Assembly: GCF_009861505.1 (NCBI RefSeq)
Contig: NZ_WTFT01000004.1
Coordinates: forward strand, 1-64,000
Source of the DNA: Pseudomonas izuensis
GTDB taxonomy: Bacteria > Pseudomonadota > Gammaproteobacteria > Pseudomonadales > Pseudomonadaceae
Reading direction: 5' to 3'
DNA: 64,000 nucleotides
Made by a program: the position numbers and the translations under genes. This document shows, one piece after another, positions 46,523 to 57,956 of this stretch. Every line of letters begins with the position of its first letter. Position 1 is the stretch's first letter. The notes below the pieces were generated by a model. The model saw only the letters and a list, made by a program, of their open reading frames with translations. It did no database searches and had not been told where the DNA came from.

Positions 46523-47533
46523 ATGATGTTTCGAAATACTCTGCGCCGCGGCCTGACCTTTACCCTGCTAGGCCTGGCACTCGCCACTCCCCTCACCCAA
46601 GCTGCCGACCCGGTTTCCCTGACCCTCTACAACGGCCAACACAAAGAAGTCGGTGACGCTGTCGCCAAAGCTTTCGAAGCCAAGACCGGCATTCACGTCA
46701 AGGTACGCAAAGGCAGCAGCAACCAGCTCGCCAGCCAGATCGTCGAAGAAGGCGATCGCTCCCCTGCCGACGTGATTTACACCGAAGAATCGCCACCTCT
46801 GAACAAGCTTGGAGAACAGGGACTTCTGGCCAAGGCTGATGATGCAACGCTGGCGGTGCTACCCAGGGAATATGTCGCCGGCAATGGCACCTGGATCGGC
46901 GTGACCGCCCGGGTGCGCGTCGTAGCGTTCAACCCCAAGCTGATCAATGAAAAAGACCTGCCGAAATCGGTGATGGATTTCTCCGACCCCAAATGGCAAG
47001 GCAAGGTCGGCTTCGTGCCCACCAGCGGCGCCTTCCAGGAGCAGGCCGTGGCAATCATCAAGGTCCACGGGATGGACGCTGCCGAAGAATGGCTGACCGG
47101 TTTGCGCGCATTCGGCAAGACCTACAGCAACAACATGGTTGCGCTCAAAGCCGTTGAAAATGGTGAAGTCGCCACCGTCCTGGTGAACAACTACTACTGG
47201 TTCGCCCTGCAGCGGGAAAAAGGTCAGCTCGATTCGAAACTGCATTACTTCACCGGTGGCGACGTCGGCGGGCTTATCACGGTTTCCAGTGCGGCCGTAT
47301 TGAAATCCACTAAACATCCTAAAGAAGCCCAACAATTGCTCGCCTATATGGCGAGCGAAGAGGGTCAGCGCGTGATCACCCAGACCACCGCCGAATACCC
47401 ACTGCACAAAGGCATGGAATCGGATCGCGGCCTCAAGCCGTTCAGTGAACTGGAAGCGCCGAAAGTCACTCCAGCCGACCTCGGCAACGCCGAACAAGCC
47501 CTGGACCTGGAACGCGATGTTGGCCTGAACTAA
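46523..47533 (+). CDS. Periplasmic iron(III)-binding protein (FbpA/HitA type)
   Basis: A 336-residue type II binding protein for ferric iron. The signal peptide covers about residues 1-27 (ending LTQAAD). VSLTLYNGQHKEVGDAVAKAFEAKTG opens the mature fold, and VNNYYWFALQREKG holds the tandem tyrosines that bind Fe3+ in FbpA-type transferrins. Two adjacent ATGs (46523, 46526) are possible; GAGGA lies nine bases before the first. The permease gene starts within its stop codon. A Fur-like site precedes it. Confidence 0.9.
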   Translation: MMFRNTLRRGLTFTLLGLALATPLTQAADPVSLTLYNGQHKEVGDAVAKAFEAKTGIHVKVRKGSSNQLASQIVEEGDRSPADVIYTEESPPLNKLGEQGLLAKADDATLAVLPREYVAGNGTWIGVTARVRVVAFNPKLINEKDLPKSVMDFSDPKWQGKVGFVPTSGAFQEQAVAIIKVHGMDAAEEWLTGLRAFGKTYSNNMVALKAVENGEVATVLVNNYYWFALQREKGQLDSKLHYFTGGDVGGLITVSSAAVLKSTKHPKEAQQLLAYMASEEGQRVITQTTAEYPLHKGMESDRGLKPFSELEAPKVTPADLGNAEQALDLERDVGLN

Positions 47534-49095
47534 TGAGCACATCACTCCCCGCCTCCGCTCACGGCAACTACGTGCCACGGCGCAGGCAGCCATCGATCTG
47601 GCTGTTAATGCCGGTTTTAGTGCTGGTTGTACTCAGCCTGTTGCCGCTGGCCTATGTCGGACTCAAGACCTGGCAAGCTGGCTGGGCCGAAGCACTGCAC
47701 CTGCTGTGGCGGCCCTATGTGCTTGGCTTGCTGCGCAACACCCTGTCGCTGATGATCGGCGTCACGGTGGCTTGCGGCGTGATCGGCCTGTCACTGGCGT
47801 GGTTGCTGGAACGCAGCAATCTGCGCGGGCGGCGGTTGTGGGGCGTGATTCTTTGTTTGCCATTCGCCGTACCGGCGTTTGTCAGCAGCTTCACCTGGGT
47901 TTCGCTCAGCGCACACTTCGAAGGACTGGGCGGGGCGATTCTGGTGATGACCCTGTCCAAATACCCGCTGATTTTCCTGCCGGTGGCGGCGACCCTGCGC
48001 AATCTTGACCCATCGTTGGAAGAGTCCGCGCGTACGCTGGGACAGAGTCGCTGGGGCGTGTTCTTCAAGGTCACCCTGCCCCTGCTTTGGCCCTCACTGC
48101 TCGCAGGTTCACTTCTGATTGCCCTGCACATGCTGGTGGAATTCGGCGCGCTATCGATCATCGGCCTGCAAACCTTCACCACCGCGATCTATCAACAGTT
48201 CGAGCTGGAGTTCAGCAACGCCAATGCGGCGATGCTTTCGGCTGTGCTGCTGGTGATGTGCCTGATACTGCTGTGGCTGGAACTGCGCGTTCGCGGCAAG
48301 GGCCGGCATGTGCGCACCGGCCAGGGCGCGGCGCGACGGGCGGAGCAGGTGCGATTGGGGCCATGGGCGGTTGCCGGGCAACTGTTCTGCCTGTTGCTGG
48401 CGATCATTGGCAGCGGCATTCCACTGGGGATGCTGGCTTATTGGCTCGCTGCAGGTTCGTCGGCCGCCTTTCCGGTTGCCGCCATCAGCGAGGCATTGCT
48501 GTCATCCCTGGCACTGTCGCTGGGCGGCGCGGCGTTGTGCCTGGTGCTCGCAGTACCGGTAGGACTGCTGGTGGTGCGTTACAAGGGCCGACTGGCAATC
48601 TGGGCCGAACGCCTGCCGTATCTGCTGCATGCACTGCCAGGCCTGGTGATCGCCCTGACCCTGGTGTATTTCGCCCTTCACTATGTGCCGATGCTGTACC
48701 AGACGTCGGCGCTGCTGCTGATCGCTTATGCGTTGCTGTTTCTACCCCTGGCCCAGGCACCGATCCGCACGGCGCTGAACAAGGCTGCACCGCAACTGGA
48801 AGAAGCAGCGCGCACACTGGGGGCATCATCGCTCAGCGCGTTCTGCCGGGTGACATTGCCGATCATCTTCCCGGCGCTGGGGGCGGCGTTTGCGCTGGTG
48901 TTTCTGGATGCGATGAAGGAACTGACGGCGACACTACTGTTGAGCCCGACCGGATTGAATACCTTGGCGACGGAGGTTTGGGCGCATACCGCGAATGTGG
49001 AGTTTGCGGCGGCAGCGCCATATGCGGCGCTGTTGATTCTGGTGTCGGGGTTGCCGGTCTACCTGCTTACGACGCGGATGTATCTGAGTCGCTGA
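47533..49095 (+). CDS. Ferric iron ABC transporter permease (FbpB type)
   Basis: A 520-residue protein with about twelve membrane helices formed by two fused permease units. Each has an EAA coupling loop: EESARTLGQSRWGVFFKVTLP (near 155-175) and EEAARTLGASSLSAFCRVTLP (near 420-440). This duplicated layout is that of FbpB/SfuB. It overlaps the binding-protein stop by one base (TAATG). No ATPase gene follows; a REP pair and a chemoreceptor do, so the ATPase must be encoded elsewhere. Confidence 0.92.
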   Translation: MSTSLPASAHGNYVPRRRQPSIWLLMPVLVLVVLSLLPLAYVGLKTWQAGWAEALHLLWRPYVLGLLRNTLSLMIGVTVACGVIGLSLAWLLERSNLRGRRLWGVILCLPFAVPAFVSSFTWVSLSAHFEGLGGAILVMTLSKYPLIFLPVAATLRNLDPSLEESARTLGQSRWGVFFKVTLPLLWPSLLAGSLLIALHMLVEFGALSIIGLQTFTTAIYQQFELEFSNANAAMLSAVLLVMCLILLWLELRVRGKGRHVRTGQGAARRAEQVRLGPWAVAGQLFCLLLAIIGSGIPLGMLAYWLAAGSSAAFPVAAISEALLSSLALSLGGAALCLVLAVPVGLLVVRYKGRLAIWAERLPYLLHALPGLVIALTLVYFALHYVPMLYQTSALLLIAYALLFLPLAQAPIRTALNKAAPQLEEAARTLGASSLSAFCRVTLPIIFPALGAAFALVFLDAMKELTATLLLSPTGLNTLATEVWAHTANVEFAAAAPYAALLILVSGLPVYLLTTRMYLSR

Positions 49096-49099
49096 AATC

Positions 49100-49198
49100 G
49101 CCATCGCGGGCAAGCCCGCTCCCACAGGGATTTTCTGTGAACACAATTATTTGTGAACAACAGAGACACTGTGGGAGCGGGCTTGCCCGCGATGGCGC
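49100..49198. repeat. Inverted REP pair
   Basis: CCATCGCGGGCAAGCCCGCT (49101-49120) faces AGCGGGCTTGCCCGCGATGG (49176-49195), between the convergent permease and chemoreceptor genes. Confidence 0.92.
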
Positions 49199-49213
49199 CA
49201 GAACTAACAACCA

Positions 49214-51148
49214 TCAGGCCCTGAACTGCCCCAGGCTTGCCTTCAACTGCGCCGCCAACCCATCCAGCACCTTGCCACTGGCCGTGGTTTCCACCACCGC
49301 CTGAGCCGCTTTCTCGGCCTGTGCATGAATCGTTTCTACGCGCCCCCGCACTGCCTGAGCCCCCTGCGCCTGGTGCGCTGCTGCTTGGGTCGCCAGACCG
49401 ATCGCCGTATGTACCTGCTCAACCGATGCCTGCATCGATTGCTGCAACCGCGCACTGTCGCGTAACACCAGCAAACCTTCGCTGGCCTGACGCCCTGCCT
49501 GCCCGATCGCCGCCACCGCTTCACGCGCGCCTTGCTGCAACGCCACGATGTGCGCCTGGATATCGCCAGTGGAGCTTTGGGTCTTGCTCGCCAGCGCCCG
49601 CACTTCATCAGCCACCACTGCGAATCCGCGCCCGGTCTCACCGGCTCGCGCTGCCTCGATGGCGGCATTCAATGCCAACAAGTTGGTCTGTTCGGCAATC
49701 CCGTGAATCACCGTCAACACCACTTCAATCTGTTCACTTTGCTGCGCCAGCCGCTCGATAACTTGCGCACCGGTCTCGACCTGACCGGCCAGAGCCTCGA
49801 TCAGGCTGCCGACTTTCGCCGAGGTCCGGGTGTTTTCATCGGTGGCCTGACGAATATCCACCACCTGCTTCAACGCCGCCTGCATGGCCTGGCTCTCGGA
49901 CTGGGCCTCATCCGCCATTTGCGACAAGGCTCGCAGGCTCTCCGCCACTTCATCGCGCTGCATACCCGCAGCCGCATCGGCTCCGGCATTGCGCAAGGTC
50001 ATTGCGCCAATTTCCACGCCGGTGCGCTGGGCAACATCACCCGCCTCGCGCACGATCGGTTGCAACTTGTCCACAAAGCGATTGACCGCCGAGGCCATGT
50101 CGCCGATTTCGTCCTTGCTGTTGATCTGTACACGCTTGGTCAAATCGCCTTCACCGGCCGCCAGGTCATCCATGGCAGCAATCAGCATTTTCAAACGATT
50201 GACCACTCGACGCCCCAGCACCACCGCGAGCAACAGCAGAACACCTGCGCCGACTACCGCCAGGCCCATGCCGATGCGCCAGCGCAAAGTCGCCGCCGCT
50301 TCCTGCACCGTGCTGGTGGTGTTGGCTTTCATTTCAGACGCCGTGGATTGTGCCGACTGCAGCCGTGTACGCATGGCTGTGGCGCTATCAGCTGCCGCTC
50401 CCTTGAGACTGTCGCCTACCAGTTGGTCACTGTTGGCGATCAGGGCCGAGAAGCGCTTGTCGAGGGCTGCCAGGTCGGTTTCCACCGAAGCTGTCGAGAT
50501 GCCCATCAAGACCTTGCCGATTTCCACACCATTGGGGTTGATCGAGGCCTCGAGGTAATAGACCGACGGATCGCTCTTCGCCGCGTCCAGCACCTTGTCC
50601 AGCGCCCGCTCGCCCTGGCCCTTTTCCAGCAGCGCCTTGTTGATCGGATTTTCCCGGTTGAGGTAGCGCGTCAAGTGTTGGCCCGTTGCGTCGTCGTAGA
50701 CCACGAACAGCACATTAGGATTACGCTGCGCCCGGCGGGCGAATTCGGAGAGAGTTGGGACGTCGCTGTCCCACATGGCGCGAGGGGCGACCGAAGCGAG
50801 AAGCTGCGCCATATCATTGGCGGAGTCCTTCAGGTCCTTTTCCAGTGTCGCGCGCAGTTGCGCCTGCTCCTCTTCCAATCGCGAGGACAACCCGGCGGTA
50901 AGACGCTGACGCGTGCTGGTGGAGAGGCTGTCGAGGCTCGACGTGACTTCACGCCCCGCCTGCTCGAGCTCGCCGGAAAGCTTTTGACTGTCCGCTCCCA
51001 GCCGCACACCCAAATCGGCTTCCAGCGCGGTCACTGTGCTCCTGGTCAGAGCAACAGCTACCACCACCTGCACCAAAAGGGCGATACCGAGAGTAACGAA
51101 CACAGGCCGCAAGAGACGGCTTTGTAACAGTGAGAGAACGGCTGACAC
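49214..51148 (-). CDS. Methyl-accepting chemotaxis protein
   Basis: A 644-residue transmembrane chemoreceptor. A first membrane helix (about 14-34) is followed by a long periplasmic region to about 285 with sensor-like sequence ([33 protein letters not shown]), a second helix (about 288-312), HAMP (about 313-370), and a signalling domain whose hairpin tip contains [20 protein letters not shown]. The start is GTG at 51146-51148 after a GGGGGA stretch. The ligand is unknown. It is convergent with the iron transporter, which may be coincidence. Confidence 0.93.
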   Translation of the reverse strand: MSAVLSLLQSRLLRPVFVTLGIALLVQVVVAVALTRSTVTALEADLGVRLGADSQKLSGELEQAGREVTSSLDSLSTSTRQRLTAGLSSRLEEEQAQLRATLEKDLKDSANDMAQLLASVAPRAMWDSDVPTLSEFARRAQRNPNVLFVVYDDATGQHLTRYLNRENPINKALLEKGQGERALDKVLDAAKSDPSVYYLEASINPNGVEIGKVLMGISTASVETDLAALDKRFSALIANSDQLVGDSLKGAAADSATAMRTRLQSAQSTASEMKANTTSTVQEAAATLRWRIGMGLAVVGAGVLLLLAVVLGRRVVNRLKMLIAAMDDLAAGEGDLTKRVQINSKDEIGDMASAVNRFVDKLQPIVREAGDVAQRTGVEIGAMTLRNAGADAAAGMQRDEVAESLRALSQMADEAQSESQAMQAALKQVVDIRQATDENTRTSAKVGSLIEALAGQVETGAQVIERLAQQSEQIEVVLTVIHGIAEQTNLLALNAAIEAARAGETGRGFAVVADEVRALASKTQSSTGDIQAHIVALQQGAREAVAAIGQAGRQASEGLLVLRDSARLQQSMQASVEQVHTAIGLATQAAAHQAQGAQAVRGRVETIHAQAEKAAQAVVETTASGKVLDGLAAQLKASLGQFRA

Positions 51149-51251
51149 TGGAGATCCCCCTGCTTTGGCGCCATTAAATTGATAGCACGCCAGAAGCTAT
51201 GCTTTTTTTAATGTTCGGTGCAAGGGTCATGCCGTCCAACAGACATAAACG

Positions 51252-51279
51252 ACAAAGGCCCCGATTAAGGAGCCTTTGT
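51252..51279. terminator. Hairpin downstream of purA
   Basis: ACAAAGGC (51252-51259) pairs with GCCTTTGT (51272-51279) over a 12-base loop, followed by TTTTT on the plus strand. It is 20 bases after the purA stop; on the purA strand the T-run is short, so its main direction is unclear. Confidence 0.55.
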
Positions 51280-51298
51280 TTTTTACATCAACGACTTA

Positions 51299-52645
<1,347 letters not shown>

Positions 52646-53833
52646 TCAAGAAGCCAGTGGCGATACTTGCCAAAGCCCGTTCTGCTGAATCAATTGCCGG
52701 TCGCAGTCCGCTTCACGGGCGGCGGCCAAAGGTTGTCCAGGCAAGGCCTGAACGACACGCTGACCCTCACTGCGCAACTGGCAAACCTGCTGCCAGAGTG
52801 CCGCATCCGTACTGTCAGGCATCCAGATACCGCCAGACGGTAGCTCGATCTCAGCACGCCCCAGGGTCACCAGGGTTTTCAAATCGGTAGAGAAACCGGT
52901 TGCCGGACGGGCACGACCGAAGTCGGCGCCGATATCGTCATAACGACCGCCCTGGGCAATGGACTGGCCAACACCCGGTACAAACACGGCAAACACTACA
53001 CCGGTGTGGTAGTGATAACCGCGCAACTCGCCCAGGTCGAAATACAGCGGCAGTTCCGGGAACCGGGTGGACAAACGCTCGGCAATCGCCAGCAGGTCGT
53101 CCAGTGCCGCCGTCACCTGCGCCGGAGCCTTGGCCAGACGTTCGCGGGCAGCCACCAGCACTTCACGACCGCCACACAGATCGACCAACGCCCGCAGCAT
53201 GCCTGACAGATCCGCCGGCAAGCCTTCGGTCAAGGTAATGACCTCGTCGATGGCTTTACGTTGCAATGCGTCAAACAACTGCTGCTCGACTTCACCGGAC
53301 AAACCGGCGGCGCGGGCCAGCCCGCGGTAGATGCCCACATGCCCCAGGTCCATGTGCACGTCCGGCACATCGGCCAGTTGCAGCATGGCCAGCATCAGGC
53401 TGATGACTTCAACGTCACTGCTCGGGCTGGCATCGCCGTACAACTCGGCGCCCAACTGGATCGGGCTGCGCGAGGACGACAAGGCACGTGGCTGGGCATG
53501 CAGCACGCTGCCGGCATAGCACAGACGGTTCGGGCCTTCGCGACGCAGGGTATGCGCATCGATGCGCGCCACCTGCGGTGTGATGTCGGCCCGGAAACCC
53601 ATCTGCCGGCCCGACTGCGGGTCGATGACCTTGAAGGTCCGCAGATCCAGGTCCTGGCCCGCGCCGGTCAGCAGGGATTCCAGGTACTCGATATGGGGAG
53701 TCACGACAAACTCGTAACCCCAGCTCTGGAACAGATCCAACACCTGACGACGCGCGACTTCTATGCGCGCCGCTTCCGGTGGCAGTACTTCTTCGATGCC
53801 ATCTGGCAGCAGCCAGCGGTCTACCGTTGCCAT
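52646..53833 (-). CDS. hisZ: ATP phosphoribosyltransferase regulatory subunit HisZ
   Basis: A 395-residue paralogue of histidyl-tRNA synthetase lacking aminoacylation activity. It forms an octamer with short-form HisG for the first step of histidine synthesis and its feedback control. [20 protein letters not shown] and [15 protein letters not shown] correspond to the class II synthetase core, and the anticodon-binding domain is missing. hisG is not in the window. Confidence 0.94.
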   Translation of the reverse strand: MATVDRWLLPDGIEEVLPPEAARIEVARRQVLDLFQSWGYEFVVTPHIEYLESLLTGAGQDLDLRTFKVIDPQSGRQMGFRADITPQVARIDAHTLRREGPNRLCYAGSVLHAQPRALSSSRSPIQLGAELYGDASPSSDVEVISLMLAMLQLADVPDVHMDLGHVGIYRGLARAAGLSGEVEQQLFDALQRKAIDEVITLTEGLPADLSGMLRALVDLCGGREVLVAARERLAKAPAQVTAALDDLLAIAERLSTRFPELPLYFDLGELRGYHYHTGVVFAVFVPGVGQSIAQGGRYDDIGADFGRARPATGFSTDLKTLVTLGRAEIELPSGGIWMPDSTDAALWQQVCQLRSEGQRVVQALPGQPLAAAREADCDRQLIQQNGLWQVSPLAS

Positions 53834-54145
53834 TACGCCATTCCCCTATGATCCGGGCGACAAGCCTTTGGGCGAGCCTTGAGTGAAGCAGAAAATGATT
53901 GGCTCAGCACAAACCACGCGCATGAGCGACGAAGCGAAAAGCCTGAAATGGGCTTCGCCAAGCACTTTCCTCGTAAAACCTGTCGAGCTTTTCAGCTCTC
54001 GCACCTGCACAAAAACAGCAATCAAACGTGCAGACGCAAAAAAGCCGGGAATTTCCCGGCTGCCGCATCATACACACGTTTTCCCAAAGGATCACCCCGC
54101 CAGAGGTTTTAGCCGCCCGGCGGGATGATTCGGGTCAACGTCGTA
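53834..54145. other. Gap between hflC and hisZ, with hflC terminator
   Basis: 312 bases. AGCCGGGAA (54043-54051) pairs with TTCCCGGCT (54053-54061), and the minus strand then reads a run of T (complement of 54036-54043): a strong terminator for the hflK-hflC genes. I find no convincing gene. In P. aeruginosa I recall a short hypothetical gene between hflC and hisZ; no equivalent is visible here. The promoter of hisZ-purA should lie in the left half. Confidence 0.65.
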
Positions 54146-55015
54146 TCAAGGCTTGGCTTTTTCCAGGTAGTGGAAGAAGTCACTGCTTGGGTCGAGGACC
54201 ATGACGTCGGATTTGTTCGCGAAGCTTTCACGGTAGGCACGCAGGCTACGGTAGAACGCGTAGAACTCCTGATCCTGACCGTAGGCCTTGGAGTAGATCG
54301 AAGCGGCCTGGGCGTCGCCGTCACCGCGAATCTCTTCGGATTCACGATAGGCTTCAGCCAGCAGCACGCGACGTTGACGATCGGCGTCGGCACGGATGCC
54401 TTCTGCCAACTCGTTACCCTTGGCGCGGTGCTCGCGAGCTTCACGCTCACGCTCGGTGCTCATGCGCTCGAACACGCTGCGGTTCACTTCCTTCGGCAGG
54501 TCGATGGTCTTGACGCGGACATCGACAACTTCGATGCCCAACTCTTTTTCAGCCATCTTGTTCAGAGAAGACGTGATATCCGCCATCAGCGCGTCACGTT
54601 CACCCGACACCACTTCGTGCAGGGTGCGCTTACCGAACTGGTCACGCAGACCCGATTCCAGACGACGGGACAGACGCTCGTCGGCAATCTGCTTGAGGCC
54701 GGAAGTCGCGGTGTAGAAACGCTCGGCGTCCTTCACGCGCCACTTGGCGAAGGCATCGACCATCACGGCTTTCTTTTCCAGCGTCAGGAAGCGTTGTGTC
54801 GGTGCATCCAGCGTCATCAGGCGTGCGTCGAATTTGCGCACCTGGTTAACGTAAGGCACTTTCACATGCAGGCCTGGCTGAACATCGGCCTGGACCACGC
54901 GACCGAACTGCAGCAACACCGCACGCTCGGTCTGAGCCACGATGTAGAAGCAGTTCCAGGCAGCGATCGCCACGACGACGCCGACAATAAGGGCGATCAG
55001 CGATTTATTGCTCAT
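54146..55015 (-). CDS. hflC: FtsH protease modulator HflC
   Basis: A 289-residue SPFH/prohibitin-family protein anchored by one N-terminal helix (about 5-24), its bulk in the periplasm. With HflK it forms a cage around FtsH and modulates access of membrane substrates. QTERAVLLQFGRVVQADVQPGLHVKVP is the SPFH start, and REREAREHRAKGNELAEGIRADADRQR the coiled-coil. Its start overlaps the hflK stop by one base. Confidence 0.96.
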   Translation of the reverse strand: MSNKSLIALIVGVVVAIAAWNCFYIVAQTERAVLLQFGRVVQADVQPGLHVKVPYVNQVRKFDARLMTLDAPTQRFLTLEKKAVMVDAFAKWRVKDAERFYTATSGLKQIADERLSRRLESGLRDQFGKRTLHEVVSGERDALMADITSSLNKMAEKELGIEVVDVRVKTIDLPKEVNRSVFERMSTEREREAREHRAKGNELAEGIRADADRQRRVLLAEAYRESEEIRGDGDAQAASIYSKAYGQDQEFYAFYRSLRAYRESFANKSDVMVLDPSSDFFHYLEKAKP

Positions 55016-56190
55016 CAGCGACTCTCCCTGGTACGTGCCGGCTGTTGCTGCAGATCAGCTGCGGCACGTGCATTCGCTTCATTGCTGGTGGCTGCCGCAC
55101 TGCTCATCGGCGTGCTGGTGCTGCGGCCACTGCTGTCGATCATCTTGTCCAGCGGCAGGTACAGCAGGTTGCTCTGGCCATTCTTGTTGCCGGTCACGAG
55201 AACCTTGCTGGTATTGCTGAAGACTTCCTGCATGGTGTCCAGGTACAGACGCTGACGAGTGACTTCAGGCGCCTTGCGGTACTCGGCGACCAGCTTGGTG
55301 AAGCGATCAGCCTCACCCTTGGCACGCGAGACGGTCTCGTCACGGTAGCCATTGGCATCTTCGAGAATGCGCTGGGCCTGACCACGGGCTTCCGGCACAA
55401 CGCCGTTGGCATAGGTTTCAGCCTGGTTGCGCGAACGCTGCTCGTCTTCACGGGCTCGGATCACGTCATCGAAGGCTTCCTGCACTTCACGCGGTGCCGC
55501 TGCGCTTTGTACGTTGACCTGGGTAACGGTGATACCGGTGCGATAGGTATCCATGAAGCGTTGCAGACGCTCCTTGATTTCGCTGGCCATCAATTCACGG
55601 CCTTCGGTCAGTACCTGGTCCATGGCGGTGGAACCCACCACATGGCGCAAGGCGCTGTCGGTCGCGTGTTGCAGGCTGATTTCCGGTTGATCGACGCTCA
55701 ACACGAAGTCCTGCAGGTTGCTGATCTTGTACTGCACGGTCAGCGGCACCTCGACGATGTTTTCGTCTTCAGTCAGCATCTGGCCTTGCTTGGTGTACGC
55801 ACGCTCACGCGTGACGTTTTCCATGTACTTCTTGTCGATCGGCGGGAAATAGATGTTCAGACCCGGGCCGACGGTTTCGTAGTACTTGCCGAAGCGCAGC
55901 ACCACGGCTTGCTCCTGCTCATCGACTACATAGACCGCGCTGTACAGCCACACGGCCGCCAACACGACCAGGCCAATGCCGAGCAGGCCGCCGAAGCCGC
56001 CACTCCTGCCCGGACCACCGCCGTCATCACCCCGTTTCTTACCACCACCGAACAACCCGTTCAGGCTTTCCTGCAGCTTTCGGAAGGCCTCGTCGAGATC
56101 TGGCGGCCCCTTGCGATCGCCGTTATTACGGCGCTTGCCACCCCAAGGATCCTGATTATTCGAGTTGCCACCCGGCTCATTCCAAGCCAT
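55015..56190 (-). CDS. hflK: FtsH protease modulator HflK
   Basis: A 391-residue SPFH protein. A Gly/Asn/Asp-rich cytoplasmic N-terminus (about 1-68) leads to a single membrane helix (about 70-92), the SPFH domain (EQEQAVVLRFGKYYETVGPGLN) and a coiled-coil around QAETYANGVVPEARGQAQ. The C-terminal 40 residues are Ser/Ala-rich. The ATG at 56188-56190 has GGAGA upstream and gives MAWNEPGG, the usual start. Confidence 0.96.
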   Translation of the reverse strand: MAWNEPGGNSNNQDPWGGKRRNNGDRKGPPDLDEAFRKLQESLNGLFGGGKKRGDDGGGPGRSGGFGGLLGIGLVVLAAVWLYSAVYVVDEQEQAVVLRFGKYYETVGPGLNIYFPPIDKKYMENVTRERAYTKQGQMLTEDENIVEVPLTVQYKISNLQDFVLSVDQPEISLQHATDSALRHVVGSTAMDQVLTEGRELMASEIKERLQRFMDTYRTGITVTQVNVQSAAAPREVQEAFDDVIRAREDEQRSRNQAETYANGVVPEARGQAQRILEDANGYRDETVSRAKGEADRFTKLVAEYRKAPEVTRQRLYLDTMQEVFSNTSKVLVTGNKNGQSNLLYLPLDKMIDSSGRSTSTPMSSAAATSNEANARAAADLQQQPARTRESR

Positions 56191-56286
56191 AGCGCTCTCC
56201 ATCTGATAAAGCAAAGACGCGCCCACGGCGCGCCGACCAATGCTACAGAATGCCTGTCACCACGACACAACCGCTTTCTCAGGCTT

Positions 56287-57588
56287 TTATTGCAAAGTGT
56301 GTTGCTCGATGAAGTCCAGCGGCTGCAAACCTTCGCGGCTTACCAGTCGATTCAATTCGACTCGCGGCAAACGAACGGCCAGCAAGCTGATGCCTTCTTC
56401 GTCGTGTTCTTCTTTCTGTACCGCACCGACTTCGAAAAACTGCGCACGCAGTCGAGCAAAACGTTGCGGCAAGCGCAAGGTACCCACAAACAAATCATCG
56501 CCGAGCAGTTCAGCAACGGCCTGCTTGAGAAGGTCAAGACCCGTACCGTCCTTGGCCGATAACCAGACCCGCTGCGGCTTGCCATCGGCATCACGCTGGA
56601 TCTGCGGCTCGACACCCTCGAGCAAATCGAGTTTGTTGTATACCTCCAGGATCGGCAAGTCCTGCGCCCCGATCTCCCCGAGCACCACCATGACCTGCTC
56701 AATCTGGGCCATGCGCTCGGGCTCGTGGGAGTCGATGACATGCAGCAGCAGGTCGGAGTTGCTCGACTCTTCGAGCGTAGCCCGAAATGCCTCGACCAGT
56801 TTGTGCGGCAAGTGGCGAATGAAACCCACAGTGTCGGCCAGCACAATCGGCCCGAGGTCGTCGAGTTCAAGTCGGCGCAAGGTCGGATCGAGGGTCGCGA
56901 ACAGCTGGTCAGCGGCAAAGACGTCGGATTCGGTCACCGAGTTGAACAGCGTCGACTTGCCGGCGTTGGTGTAGCCCACCAGTGAAACCGTCGGGATGTC
57001 AGCACGCTTGCGGCCGCGACGCGACTGCTCGCGCTGGCTGCGGACCTTTTCCAAGCGTCCCTTGATCTGCCGCAGGCGAACCCGCAACAGACGCCGGTCG
57101 GTTTCCAGCTGGGTTTCACCCGGACCGCGCAGACCGATACCACCCTTCTGCCGTTCAAGGTGAGTCCAGCCACGAACCAGCCGCGTGCTCATGTGCTCAA
57201 GCTGAGCCAGTTCGACCTGGAGCTTGCCTTCATGGGTGCGGGCGCGTTGGGCGAAGATATCGAGAATCAGGCCCGTGCGGTCGATCACGCGACACTCGAA
57301 AATTCGTTCGAGGTTACGTTCCTGACTGGGCGTGAGGATGTGATTGAAAATCACCAGATCTACCTGCTCGGCTTTGACCAGGTCGCGTAACTCCTCGACC
57401 TTGCCGCTGCCAATCAGGTATTTGGCGGTTGGCCGATTACGCGGCACGTTGAAAAACGCGACGGTCTCGGCACCAGCCGACATTGCCAACTCCTGAAACT
57501 CCTGCGGATCTTCGCGCGCCTCAGGGTCCTGACCATCCAAGTGAACGAGAATGGCTCGCTCACCACCACCGTGGCGCTCAAAGAACAA
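56287..57588 (-). CDS. hflX: Ribosome-splitting GTPase HflX
   Basis: A 433-residue GTPase that binds the 50S subunit and rescues stalled ribosomes under heat stress. The N-terminal domain contains NVPRNRPTAKYLIGSGKVEEL. The G domain has GYTNAGKSTLFN (about 205-216), DTVGFIRHLP and NKLDL. It starts 12 bases after hfq, as in the E. coli hfq-hflX-hflKC order. Confidence 0.96.
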   Translation of the reverse strand: MFFERHGGGERAILVHLDGQDPEAREDPQEFQELAMSAGAETVAFFNVPRNRPTAKYLIGSGKVEELRDLVKAEQVDLVIFNHILTPSQERNLERIFECRVIDRTGLILDIFAQRARTHEGKLQVELAQLEHMSTRLVRGWTHLERQKGGIGLRGPGETQLETDRRLLRVRLRQIKGRLEKVRSQREQSRRGRKRADIPTVSLVGYTNAGKSTLFNSVTESDVFAADQLFATLDPTLRRLELDDLGPIVLADTVGFIRHLPHKLVEAFRATLEESSNSDLLLHVIDSHEPERMAQIEQVMVVLGEIGAQDLPILEVYNKLDLLEGVEPQIQRDADGKPQRVWLSAKDGTGLDLLKQAVAELLGDDLFVGTLRLPQRFARLRAQFFEVGAVQKEEHDEEGISLLAVRLPRVELNRLVSREGLQPLDFIEQHTLQ

Positions 57589-57600
57589 AGGAGACTCCTA

Positions 57601-57861
57601 TCAGGCGTTACCTGGCTCAGCATCACCTGCTTCGGATTCGGTTGCGCTAGGCAGACGAATTGGACGAACCGGCACTACTGTAGAGATAGCGTGTTTGTAA
57701 ACCATTTGGCTGACGGTGTTTTTCAGCAGGATAACGAACTGGTCGAAAGACTCGATCGTGCCTTGCAGTTTGATACCGTTGACCAGGTAGATGGACACCC
57801 CAACTTTCTCTTTACGCAAAGTATTCAAGTAAGGGTCTTGTAGCGAATGCCCTTTTGACAT
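57601..57861 (-). CDS. hfq: RNA chaperone Hfq
   Basis: An 86-residue Sm-like protein forming a hexamer that pairs small RNAs with mRNAs and, with Crc, mediates catabolite repression in pseudomonads. Sm1 ([27 protein letters not shown]) and Sm2 with [11 protein letters not shown] are intact; the short acidic tail is typical of Pseudomonas. The ATG at 57861 gives the standard MSKGHSLQ start. Confidence 0.98.
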   Translation of the reverse strand: MSKGHSLQDPYLNTLRKEKVGVSIYLVNGIKLQGTIESFDQFVILLKNTVSQMVYKHAISTVVPVRPIRLPSATESEAGDAEPGNA

Positions 57862-57956
57862 GTGCCGCACTCCTTTAAGGATTCAATATAAAAAAATAGG
57901 TAAACAGATGGCTTGTGGCCGTCACACCCCCAAGGATAGACGGCAATTGCAAGGAC

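Noticed and set aside
55045..56562. 505-codon open frame opposite hflK
   Set aside because: Antisense of hflK and the end of hflX; no independent coding signal.
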